Assembly: GCF_019112545.1 (NCBI RefSeq)
Contig: NW_025064889.1
Coordinates: 1,034,619-1,098,618, forward strand
DNA length: 64,000 nucleotides
Source of the DNA: Guyanagaster necrorhizus
Lineage: Eukaryota; Basidiomycota; Agaricomycetes; Agaricales; Physalacriaceae
Reading direction: 5' to 3'
Each line of letters starts with the position of its first letter. The first letter of the stretch is position 1. Below, in pieces: positions 48,815 through 58,996 of this stretch. The translations under genes were made by a program, and so were the position numbers. The notes under the pieces were generated by a model. The model made no database searches and was not told the origin of the DNA. It saw nothing but the letters and a program-made list of their open reading frames with translations.

Positions 48815-49530
48815 ATGTCCTCATCTCTCATTCTCCGCTCGTCGCTGTCAAGGTCGGTCGTCCACCGTCTGGGGTCGAGGGCCCCTGGTGCTGGTATGTT
48901 TCATGCATTGTCAGGGAACGGGCAATATACTAAGTCTCTGTTCTGTAGTGGCAGTTAGGCATGCGTCGGATTCGTCTGTATATGTTCCCGGTGGGCGTAC
49001 GTTTACTTCAATATCGCGTTTTTGTCGCATTTATTCACTTTTGCTTAGCTGTGTACAAGGGAACCGTGAACGACCCCATAACCTTCCCGCCGCCCTCAAG
49101 ATCAGCAGGTTCGTATCACTGGGCATTCGAACGCCTTTTGTCGGCTGGGCTCATCCCTCTGACCGCCGCTGCGTTTGTCACGAGCGGTACCAATTACCCT
49201 GTTCTCGATGGTGTCCTAGGAGTCAGTTTGGTGATGCATAGTCACATTGGGGTACGTTCCGTGATTAACCGAGGATGGCAGAATGCTTATTTGTTCCACT
49301 AGTTCAATTCGGTCTTCGTTGACTACCTCCACAAGCGAAAATTCCCGGTTCTTGGACCCATCGTGACCTGGACTTTGAGAGCTGCGACTGTCGGTGCTCT
49401 CGCGGGAGTGTATCAGTTCAACACGAACGATATTGGTGAGAGATGCTTCAGAGTCTTTTCTTTCTCGAATGTTAAGCGTGGCCATCATTTAGGTCTGACG
49501 GAGCTTATTGCTAAAGTTTGGACCGCATAG
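48815..49530 (+). CDS. SDH4: Succinate dehydrogenase membrane anchor subunit, CybS/Sdh4 type, 166 aa
   Basis: Anchors complex II in the mitochondrial inner membrane and contributes to ubiquinone and haem b binding. Exons 48815-48893, 48949-48996, 49049-49251, 49303-49435 and 49493-49530 total 501 bases. The first 40 residues (MSSSLILRSSLSRSVVHRLGSR) form a mitochondrial presequence. The mature part opens with VYKGTVNDPITFPPPS and SYHWAFERLLSAGLIPL. It then has SLVMHSHIGFNSVFVDYL, whose histidine is the expected haem ligand, and HKRKFPVLGPIVTWTLRAATVGALAGVYQFNTNDIGLTEL. Three membrane helices are visible, as the family requires. The second exon's donor is placed after GGGC so that PVYKGT is kept. 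The assignment to CybS rather than the larger CybL rests on length and the YHWAFER and HSHIG motifs. Confidence 0.93.
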
Positions 49531-49775
49531 GCCGGTTATCTTGTATCAGTATACTATTTCAGTGCAATCCATGGAATTTCCACGTAAAGCACGAATACCC
49601 GATACTCTGAAGTTCAGAGTTCCAGGAACAGTATTTCTGTATCAGGACCATCCAGCAAGCTTTGCTCCATGACGAGGAATCCAGTTGTGTGCATATTTTG
49701 AGTACTAATATACAAGCATGATAGTATCGAGCTGGGAAACAGTCTAATAATTAAGAAAAAGCATATAGTATCAGT

Positions 49776-52030
49776 TCAAGCTCGAGACTCGATAGACGGA
49801 GTGCGAGTGATCAGTCTTGAAGCCGATACACCCTTCTCCAAATCAATAGCAGAAGTAGGCATGGTTTGTGATCCAGACGATGGGGCAGAGTTTATAGCGT
49901 CCGACTCCGGTTGTCCGTGATCAGCAACTACACCGACGTTCCAGAAGAAAAGGACTGCAAATATAGTACCTATAGCATCGGATATGAAGGTTAGATATAT
50001 CTCACAAAGCTCTAGATATTCACATACCGACAACTCCGAAAGCAAATGAGCCCCATGCTGCGGCTTTGTAGCCATGAAGCAGTGCTTCTCGAGGCGCATT
50101 GCTATTGCTGGTGTCGACAATAATTCCCATTTTTGCCGAACTTTGTGCCACCACCCGGTTGTAAATAATGGTGGTGACCGTTACGCCCAATGCTGTTCCG
50201 ACCTACGATGCGAATGAGTATTAATTATGTCCTTCGTTGCATACACCAACGCCTACCTGATTCATCGTTTGGAACAAAGCGCCGGAAAGGCTCTGCTCAT
50301 GTGGTTCGACAATCTGTGCGACGAAGATCGTTCCTGACGCAAAGACGAAGTCGGCACCAAACACGGACAAGATGGCACTGGGGAAACCGAAGCGCCAGTA
50401 AGTAGCATTGGGCTGGATGAGGGCAAAGAACAAGGATGCGCAGCCAGTAGCTAGTGTTCCGATCGCTTGAAGGGACAACAGGTGAGCAAGCAAGGCAAAG
50501 CTCAACAGTTAGCTACGACTTACCCAAAAGCCATACAATAGGCACACGAGCAATAACCAAAACAACGATGGTGTTGAGAATGACCCCTGTAACGAACATA
50601 GGAATGAACCTAAGCATAGTGAGAATAGGCGTGTAATCCTCGTAATCTTGATAGAATAACTTAAAACAGTGTTACTAGGTCGGTTTCTCCAAATGAGATG
50701 TTTATCTTACCTGTGACCAAAAGTTCCACGCCAGGAATGAGGCGAAGGTGAGTAATATCATAAGCATAATTGCAGCAAATTTTCCGTTTGCTTTGGTCCA
50801 TAAGGAGAGCTTCATCATTGGGGGAGGAGTCCACATCGAATAAGGCGCATTTGGGTCGAGCTGGACGCGCTCAAGATACCATTCCCAGACTAGGAATACA
50901 CCAAGGATGAGTACGCCAAGGATGAGAAGAGCAATGATGTCTGTGATGCTTCTTCAGCCCCGGAACAGGAAGGACAGAGATGAAACGTACAAGAGGTCGC
51001 CCATTTATTCGGAGCAATCTCACCATCACTCAGAACGAAGATGATGAGGACCAATGCCGCAGTTACTAAAAACGCTCCCAACCAATCGATGCGACGATCA
51101 GCTTCGGTAGATGGTTCGTCTCGGGGAATGGAAAAAAGGCCCATGAGCAGGAACAAAACTGTCAGACCACTTGAGAGATAGAAGTTACTCCGCCAGGAAG
51201 GACTGGAAAGGCATCAGATCTTGTTGATATGCTGAATAAGAAGAAGACACATACTGTGAGAGCTGGATCAAGGTCCCACCCAATGCTTGACCTGTAAATC
51301 CACCAAGTGGCGCTCCAGCAGCAAAAGTAGCGAACGCAATAGACCGCGTTCGACCAGGGGGGAATGAATGTGCGAGAATGCCCATCTAAGGAACAGAAGG
51401 AACAGATCACACAACGTAAATCGACGAGAAACGACCTAGTACTCACTGATGCTGGGAGGGCTGCTGCGACTCCGATACCTTGCAAACCACGAAGCACATC
51501 GAGGACGATGGCATCTTGCAAAACCGGTTAGACTAGAGTAATGAGAAGGAATGTCACGTTTACCATGAGCAAATCCGCAAGCAAGTGTGAAGATGGCGAG
51601 CCATGCGGAACCGAGCAAGAATGTTATCTTGCGGCCGTATAGATCTGCAACGCGTCCGAGCAATGGAAAAAGACAACCCTGCAAAGATGTTGAATGCGCT
51701 GGACAAGGATCTTCCTTTCAAAACACGCACAGAACTCAAAGCGTACGATGAAACCTGGACGAAAATTAGTAGACGCCTCGTCGAACATTCTGCCTACTTA
51801 CGAGCCATTCAAGCTGATTTTGCTCGATACCCAGATCTCTTCCTATCGAGGGTAGAGACACCGCTGCAGAAGTAAGGTTCGAGCTCTGTCGAATGCTGGT
51901 ATCAGCGACAGGCGAATCTGTATAAAAGACAGCAACTCACGTTCACCCACATAACCATCGTACATGTCGCGATGATAGCCACTGTACGCCCCCTTGAAAG
52001 TGGTTGTTTTGCGACGATTTCCTTGTCCAT
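49776..52030 (-). CDS. MFS transporter, DHA2 (14-helix drug:H+ antiporter) type
   Basis: Proton-driven exporter of small molecules in the plasma or vacuolar membrane. The start at 52030 reads MDKEIVAKQPLSRGRTVAII and leads into helix 1. The frame crosses short introns to SSNLTSAAVSLPSIGRDLGIEQNQLEWL, VSSYALSS and the loop motif LLGRVADLYGRK (MFS motif A). Next come LRGLQGIGVAAALPAS (motif B region), GGFTGQALGGTLI, long hydrophobic segments around 51150-50700, MLRFIPMFVTGVILN, and SGALFQTMNQVGTALGVTVTTIIYNRV. After a last helix, the cytosolic tail ends SIESRA. At least ten exons are needed, several tiny near the 5' end. The N-terminus looked absent at first because the plus strand also carries a long open frame there (51603-51875), but GT-AG joints restore it. 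The substrate is unknown. Confidence 0.82.
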
Positions 52031-52587
52031 GATCAACAATACGGACAGCGAGGAATTGATGGGGAGCGCCAGGATCCATGAAGCTTAAATAACTCAAAAC
52101 TCCTCCTTGCGAACTATTCAAGTGGGTCCTGTTGCCAAGCGTAATTATATCGCCTTTGGAAACGCCACACGATTGCTCCGATGATTGGCTTTTCCGTCGC
52201 CGATTTTTTGCGAAAGTAGTAGTGTGGCGACATGAAGATTTCTTCCCGGACGCAGTAGGCGTAGGAATATATCATCATCGAGAGGGACGAGACTACTTCC
52301 CGTAGAACCGTTCATTGTCCTCGGTGCCTTCGGAACATCAAGTGGGTGCGCCGAGGTTGCGTAATACCTTGAGCGTTCTTCGTGTGACTTTTCAATGCCG
52401 CCTTTGGGATTGCGAAACACAGAGTTGAAGTTCTGACTGAAGTTTTTTCAAGTAACTGGGTATATTGTAGACAGCATCTATGCATGATAATAAGGTACAA
52501 AATGAAGGCAACGTATATGGCATACATAGTGCAAGGTGTCGTTGATTGTTTTGTTATTATAGCACTTCCTTCGGTGTCACTCACTGC

Positions 52588-55369
52588 TCAAACCTCGTGG
52601 TCCTCCTCTCGGTCTAATTTTGACTTGGCGGCAGTGACTTCTTCGACAGTAGAATCGTCGACGTCCGACCGCTGGTGAAGGTTCGATTGAGGTCCATGAT
52701 AATGTCTGTGGCCATCAACGATATACCACGCGCTAGACGGAAAGGTTAACAGATTTGAAGGGACAAATCGAATCACTAACAACATACAATGCTAAAACCA
52801 TAACGCCGATGGTGATGACCTAACAACTCCTCGTCAGCACGGAGAAACGCGTTGGGCAATGCACTCACCGCCGCATAGTTCATATTCTCCTTCGTGATGG
52901 GTTTCACGGTCGGGAATGAGAAGATCACACACACGAAAAGGGTCCATAGGATGCACGTCCAATTCATCGCGGCTCCGAGGATGCCGTCGCCCATGTAGAA
53001 GGGACCAGGTTTGAACATAACCTCGGGATGGTTTTGAAAGATCCGTCTGAGGAAGATGGGGATGATGTAGCTCAGGTCGAGAGCCATGGCAGTCAGCGAG
53101 AAGATGGCATTAGCGGCAATGGGACTTGCGAGGTCGAGCAGCCCAGGAAGGACGGAGACAAAAGTAGTTAGGAAGATGGCTCGGAGAGGTGTGTTGGTCC
53201 ATTTGGAGTTGTGGCCGAAATAACCGGCATCGGGGAGTCCTACGGATGTTTGATATGAATCTCAATTCGGAGTAGTGGGCGGGGACAGGCTTACCGTGGT
53301 CGCGGCTGAAGGCGTAAACAGTACGCGATGCAGCCTGAAGCGCAGTTTGGACGACAAAGAAGGCTGTAAAGCAAACGAAAACCTGTACCAACTATATCAG
53401 CGATCAAACCCACCGTATGCAAGATGAAGACCCGACCCATAGTATCAGTGCCCCCGTCTTCCCCATTCGAAGGTACATGATCTGATCAAAGTTTCAGTGA
53501 CCGCAAACAACCCAACCTAGTCCAATGTACCTGAAGCACAGCGGAGCCAGAAGCCCCCGGAAGGTCTTCCCTGTAGGCAGATATGAATTACGTATGTAAC
53601 GCCTTCCGGGAATTATTGCACGCACAGTGGTCCAGAGCAAAGAATCAGTACGATATTGAAGAGCCATCCGAAACTGCCAGTGCCGATTACTTGTGAAACG
53701 TGTCAGCGCATTCGATATATAATATGGCTCACGGCTCACATACCGGCCATGAAGATTGCCGAGGGTGCTGCATTGGTAAGATATCGTCAGTCTTCAGATC
53801 CGAATATCAAGGCGGGAGCACATACCAGCGTACGCCGCGCGTCGAACTTCTTCACTAAAATATCCACCGGTTGGTAAGTATGCAACCTTGATAACAAAAT
53901 CCGAACCCACGAGATATGTGCAGTGGCGTCGTAATCCTAGTGATGACATCAATCATCAACCATCAGCTCCGACCTGAACGAACGTACCGTCATCTAGCTA
54001 TGAATTCAATTTTAAGAACTAGAGATAAAAAGAAGTCGCTCACAGTCCATTGTACACTCAACAATCCAAACAGGAAAGCCAGGCCGCTATTCCAGCCCCC
54101 CGTTTGGTTCACGAGTCCCGCCGTGCCAAAGACGTAGCTCGCTGGATGCATATTTGAGCGACCCGTCGTGGCGAGGAGAACGATGATGATGACTGTCAGT
54201 AACTGTAAGGGCGGTCTGATGTACAGTATGGGAAGAGCGGCGTACGGAATGTAGCTCCAAGATTGCAAAAAACAAATGACGATGATAAACGGGCAAGGTA
54301 CCGAGTTGCAAGCGAGTTCTGGATCCAAAAGTTGAACGAGAGGATGAGACTGGATAGAAGTCACTCACCAGGACACCATGGAATACGAGTAAGACGGCGA
54401 AGAGCCAAACGACTTTTCCCTAGTTATCGAAAGAGTTGAGAAAATAGCCAAAGCAAGTGACGTAGTTCATTCATTACTTGGGTAATTTCATAGTTTCCGT
54501 CCTGTACGATAATACTGAGCCTCGACGTTTGAAATATACTAGGGAAGTTGTCACCACCTTGCCAATAACAACAGCGGCCCATATCATGTTAGATAGACCA
54601 AACTCTGTTGAAGAAATACCCGCAATCTGGCCTGTGCGAAAGAGACTCGGTCAGTACAACTATCATATTCTCTGACTGTCGTCTCACCCAGAATATTCAG
54701 CCATCCAACCAACCAGCCGACCTAAGGAACGAACTTTTATCGGCATCCAAAACACAACCGGTCAAAAAGAAGCCTTACCCTCGCACGATGCTTCTGCGGT
54801 GTAAGCTGGGCCGAAGCCGTGTACCTGAGAAGGAACGCGGTGGGTCAGTGATTTCACCAGGGACCAAGTCCGGAACGTACAGCCCACCGCAGGTCGGATA
54901 AGCGCTTACGATTTCTGCAATACTTGATCCTAGAGTGAAGCACATACATGCTCCCAGGATCCAGCACCATACGACCTAGTAATCAGAAGTGAGATCGGGG
55001 TGTGTGGAAGAGAGAAGGGCCAATACCGAGGACGGTCCGCCGAGCAATAACGGAGTGTTAAAAGTCGTCGCTATACTCGAACATAGACCCTATACGCGAC
55101 GAGGAGATTGTCAGGGGGATCCGAGTGCCGAATGAAAGATGTAGTAACCATTATACTGAATGCAAAGCTGATCTGTACCAGAAATTAACAATAATAGACA
55201 GCGAAATCAGGACTTGATAGAAGGCTTGCGCGTAGCTGATACGCACCGTCGCCAAATTAGAGAATTCCCGCTTGAAAGACGGGACATAGCCAAGGGCGAC
55301 GAGCTCTCTGTCATCGTCGTCTATCATGGTGCTGGACATGGAGGGGGTTGGTTCTGGTAGTGCAGCCAT
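52588..55369 (-). CDS. APC-family amino-acid/GABA permease
   Basis: Transports amino acids, GABA or polyamines across the plasma membrane, as Uga4-type permeases do. The start at 55369 reads MAALPEPTPSMSSTMIDDDDRELVALGYVPSFKREFSNLAT. A chain of short exons follows: ISFAFSIM, GLCSSIATTFNTPLLLGGPSSV, WILGACMCFTLGSSIAEIVSAYPTCGGLYTASAQL (the signature second and third helices) and VGWLVGWLNILG. Downstream are EEVRRAAYA-type loop residues, FVCFTAFFVVQTALQAASRTVYAFSRDHG, ANAIFSLTAMALDLSYIIPI and FKPGPFYMG. The last helices lead to the tail WYIVDGHRHYHGPQ..., stop at 52588. Roughly 12 membrane helices are present, with more than ten introns. A tandem GATAAGATAA lies 177 bp upstream, pointing to nitrogen control. 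The exact substrate cannot be read from sequence. Confidence 0.85.
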
Positions 55370-55545
55370 CGGAGGCCCTTATATGAAGGTCGCTAACAGT
55401 CTTGTGGCAGTTATGCGGCGTCTTGGAAGAGAGCTACCGAAAGGGTCAAGAAGTTGTTTGATGTGGCCATATGTATGCTGAAAAGAATTCAAATTTGGTC
55501 TGCGCAAAGTTTTAGGCAGACCCTATCTTTCGGATCTGGCCCTCT

Positions 55546-55555
55546 TTATCTTATC
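55546..55555 (-). promoter_or_regulatory. Tandem GATA sites (GATAAGATAA) before the permease
   Basis: Read on the minus strand, two GATAA cores abut 177 bp before the permease ATG, and a further GATAG lies about 20 bp upstream. Tandem GATA cores are the known binding arrangement of AreA/Nit2-type nitrogen regulators of permease genes. Binding here is inferred. Confidence 0.45.
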
Positions 55556-57129
55556 TGTTTTCTTCAAATCCCTCACAACCGAGCAGCCTGGATGGCGTGT
55601 CCACAGTAACCAATCCTGCGCCTGGAATTGGACAGTGGTTCTTCCAGCTAAACGGAGATAATTTGGCCTAGTGGCTAACCATGAACAAGGAACGTACCTT
55701 CATGCGCCCACCACGAAGGATCCGCCGTGGAATCCAAGTGCTATTGTACTGTGGTCCCGTTGCACATGGCGTCCCGCTAAAACGTGATGATACGACTATC
55801 GTGTCCACGCAAAACGTCCGAAAGCCATTGAATGCCTATCAGGTGCTTCTGGAAGGTGAGGCACTTTGCTCTACGACGATAACGATAGATAACAGTATAC
55901 TTACTAGGTACATAGGACGTTAAATAACAGGCTTGTCACGCTACAGCACCAAACTCTTTAGGCCAAAACCGATTCGGCTTGGGACTACTAGTAGCATCAC
56001 TGTCCAGTAGAAAAACGAAACGCAAGTCTACGAGCAGGTGTCGCTCAGGTGTCCAGCCCTGTAATAATATCTCCAGGTCGCCGCTTTCCAACCTGCGCAG
56101 TGCGCACGCATGTTATTGTTGTCAAGCTACCATAGATAAGACCAGTATACACCGAGTCGGAGAGTGGGCAGTTCAACAACCCGGGAACTGAAAAATTATA
56201 GGCAGTCGGCAGGCGAGATAGAAGGATGAGACTGCACGGAAAGGCGTCTTCGATGGGGCTCCGAAGGAATCCATCCGACGGCTTTGGCAGCTGCTCTTTC
56301 GTATCATATCTAACGCTTTTCGTAGGATTCAAACGCAAGGCTCAATTGACGAGCGGAACATGCACAAGTCTCTATATCTCCGGAAAACGCACCCTATTAG
56401 CGACACCCAGCGTGTTATAATCACGAAGCCGTACTGAAAGCAAGTGAGTGGCAAGGATAGGCTACATCTTCGGCAAACGCGACACTGGGGCTGACCACGA
56501 AATATACCAGCTTATCTACTATGAAATTGAACCCGTCAGCCAGCCCGTACGAGAACCCAGACGGCGACAGACTGTCGTCAGTGTTATGAGAAGCTCGGAA
56601 GCCTCACACAACGGACCTCCTTTACTGGGATTCGTAGCGGAACGGCTTCCCTCATGCCAGTAAATATTCGCGCCAACATTTATTACAAAGTAAATCTGTA
56701 TTTTTATACTGAACAGGCAACACAGATTTGCTCTTCCCTTGCTTCGGGCAATAATCAACAACCGGTGGAGGAAGACCCGGTTTTTTCAACGAGTATAAGT
56801 ATCAGAGGACGTGAACTTGTTTGACGCGTTTCAAGGCAAGTGACACGTCAGACGGCAGCTCTAGCGCACCTGTTCACGATTGAGATACGCGTTACCAAGG
56901 TCCACTGGGAGATACCCATGTCCATTATAATGAGCTTAATGGGAAGTATTGTGGACCGGAGCTGCCGTTGTTGAGATATTTTGGTAAACTCATTAGCTTC
57001 GAGTATTTATGTCGCGCATACCGACAACACATGGGGTTGCGAGCTCTCGAAAGAAAATATAAATAATATATTATAAGGCAGAACCCAAGAAGACTGAAGC
57101 ATCGACAGTCTGGTTCACCTAGCAATGGA
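55556..57129. other. Stretch without supported genes
   Basis: About 1.6 kb between the permease promoter and the F-box pseudogene. Short frames on both strands lack recognisable domains. It may include decayed downstream parts of the F-box gene (57000-57129) that no longer align with copy 1. Confidence 0.4.
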
Positions 57130-57474
57130 AGAACGGACAGAACCATATCTACCAGGTACGGTGAATACGGTAGGGAGACACGCCAATGTTGATTTGGGTA
57201 TTCTAAGGGCCTTTGTAGCTGTATGTCGGGAGATGGGCAAGAGATCAGGTGCCTTACGAAGCCAGGACATGTAGCAGCGACAATATTCCGGGAGCCAGAG
57301 AAGGGATCCAAAGTCCTACATCTAGTACAGTAAGGGTCACCGCAGAGGAAACTATAGACATCTGCGAGCGTAAAGTAGGGTGCTACTTTCGTTCTAAGCA
57401 TCACAACGAGTGCGCGGTCGGCGTGGCAGCACAAGCATTCAAAGACGAACGATGAATCAACTATCACTCGAGTA
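57130..57474 (-). pseudogene. F-box / cysteine-rich protein, copy 2: frameshifted and cut by an LTR element
   Basis: The minus strand aligns with copy 1 at 40930-41240: CHADRALVVMLRTKVAPYFTLADV, CGDPYCTR, then QLQRPLEYPNQHW-type sequence. Nucleotide comparison shows that copy 2 lacks one base just after the CGDPYC codons (GTAGGAC against GTGGTGAC), which throws it into another frame. It keeps an intact frame at the place where copy 1 is broken. The alignment ends abruptly at 57474 next to TGTTGGA, the edge of a copia LTR; the F-box half of the gene is missing beyond it. This is a non-functional fragment. Beyond about 57150 toward lower coordinates similarity to copy 1 fades. Confidence 0.72.
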
Positions 57475-57799
57475 TGTTGGAGTTAATGAGGTAGGAGCAT
57501 GGACGTGGTGAGCGAGGAAAAAGGTTTTCGGAAGAGAACAGACACTAGGATAAAACATCGTAATGTTAATCTCAGCATTATGGTTGAAAGCTTTGTTATT
57601 TACCTAGGATAAACATCGTAACATTACTACATAGGTGATAAGTAAATACGGTCAAGGATAGATATGTATAGAAGGTACTCACATCTCAGCGTTATGGTTA
57701 AAAGCTGAGATGTGCGGGATGGTGTGACATGCTGAAAAAGCAAGGAATATCAAATAGGTAAGTGAACATGTGCATATCATACTATTCCTATGTCCAACA
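57475..57799 (-). repeat. Copia-type LTR, 325 bp
   Basis: Bounded by TGTTGGA and TCCAACA, perfect 7-bp terminal inverted repeats of the copia type. On the minus strand it follows a polypurine tract and the RNase H end of a copia polyprotein, so it is the 3' LTR of that element. The flanking GAGTA at 57470-57474 is the candidate target-site duplication; the partner copy is not found in the window. The LTR contains two internal direct repeats (CTAGGATAAA..CATCGTAA twice; TCTCAGC.TTATGGTT.AAAGCT twice) and an 11-bp hairpin. Confidence 0.85.
57680..57714. repeat. Perfect 11-bp inverted repeat inside the LTR
   Basis: CACATCTCAGC at 57680-57690 pairs with GCTGAGATGTG at 57704-57714, with a 13-base loop. 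One arm overlaps the TCTCAGC-type direct repeat unit. It could be an RNA hairpin in the LTR transcript or a paired binding site. Confidence 0.6.
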
Positions 57800-57810
57800 C
57801 TCCCCCTCGA
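57800..57810 (-). mobile_element. Polypurine tract of the copia element
   Basis: On the minus strand CGAGGGGGAG directly precedes the TGTTGG of the 3' LTR. This is the standard primer site for plus-strand DNA synthesis. Its exact contact with the LTR supports the LTR boundary. Confidence 0.75.
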
Positions 57811-57826
57811 AGTGTAAATGGTTTGC

Positions 57827-58178
57827 TTACATGATGCCCAGTGCCTCTGCAAACTTCTTGAATTTTGGACAAGCCAATGGTTTCATGAGGATGTCAGCAA
57901 CCATGTTATCACTTGGGCAGTACATCAGTCTGATGTGGCCTTGCTCAATGGTTTGCCAAATGAAATGGTACTGAACTCCAATATGTTTCATTAGTTCATG
58001 GAATACTGAATCCTTGGCAATAGAAAGTGCATTTTGACTATCAGAGAAGAGGATAGTAGAGTTTGTTGGGTAAATGTAAGGGTTTGCAACAAAGATGGAG
58101 AGCTCTGAGAGGAGTTTGTGAAGCCATATCATGTTCTTTGATGCTGGTGTGAGTCCAACATAACAGATTCTGTGGATG
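57827..58178 (-). pseudogene. Copia polyprotein, RNase H end
   Basis: The minus strand reads YVGLTPASKNMIWLHKLLSEL, then ILFSDSQNALSIAKDSV (RNase H aspartate), then HIGVQYHFI..IEQGHIRLMYCPSDNMVADILMKPL, ending ALGIM before the stop at 57827. This is the classic C-terminus of Ty1/copia Pol. The frame is open for about 115 codons but breaks near 58160, where copia similarity stops and unrelated plus-strand gypsy sequence begins. It is a non-autonomous fragment. Confidence 0.88.
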
Positions 58179-58822
58179 TAGAGAATGAATCTGGGTTTAG
58201 ATCAAGATTCGCTCTCTATTCAGGCTTGAGACTTTACAGTCAACTTTGATGAACTCCATCAAATATTAAAGGATAAAATTTCTAAAGCTCAGTCTCATTA
58301 CAAGGCTCAAGCAGACAAGCATCAGATTTTGGTGCTTCCATTCACAGTGAGTGACAAGGTCTACCTCAGTTTCAAACATATCAAAACCATCTGCCCAATT
58401 AGAAATTCTCAGAGAAATACCTTAGTCCTTTTGAAATTATAGCCTAACCTGGTTTCTACTCCTTCATGCTGAGGCTTCCACTAGATCTCTGGTCCATTCA
58501 CCTGGTCTTCCATATGTCACAATTAAAACCTGTAGAAGAAAACACCATTCCTAATCAAATCCAACCACTGCTGCCCTCAGTCAAAGTTGACAGAGAAGAA
58601 CATTTCAAAATAGCCCAAATCCTCAACTCTAAACTGGACTGCCAGTTCTGCTGCCCACTGCTGTATAAGATCCAGTGACTAGGCTATGAAGGTATCAATG
58701 AAGAGTTTGCTTGGTTACCAGCCTCTGAATTCTCTGCCAATGAATTTATTGAAGAATTCCACTATCAATATCTAGGCAAACCAGAATCTTTATTCAAAAT
58801 TACTCAATCATTTTGTTCTTGA
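58179..58822 (+). pseudogene. Ty3/gypsy chromovirus Pol, integrase C-terminus with chromodomain
   Basis: The plus strand reads DELHQILKDKISKAQSHYKAQADKH (integrase tail), DKVYLSFKHIKT (GPY/F region), then in a second frame LRLPLDLWSIHLVFHMSQLKPV. The chromodomain follows: HFKIAQILNSKL, LLYKIQ, a stop where a tryptophan codon is expected, and LGYEGINEEFAWLPASEF. Several stops and one frame change show decay. The upstream protease, reverse transcriptase and integrase core are absent, so only the 3' part of a chromovirus remains, inserted or recombined into the copia element. Confidence 0.85.
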
Positions 58823-58996
58823 TACAACACTACTCTAGATGCCACCAGTGCCCCACCTTATTATTTTAATTCTAACCACTGATTATCATTTTAATCACCT
58901 CTTTTACACTTTCAAAGTCAAAATCTTGTATTTATATTTTTTTTCTCTATTATCAACATCTAATGCCTTTTTCTATATACATTTTGTACAAAATCT

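Noticed and set aside
51603..51875. 91-codon plus-strand open frame overlapping the 5' part of the MFS gene
   Set aside because: It looks protein-like, but the minus strand across the same bases gives the expected MFS N-terminus through consistent GT-AG joints, so the plus frame is a shadow.
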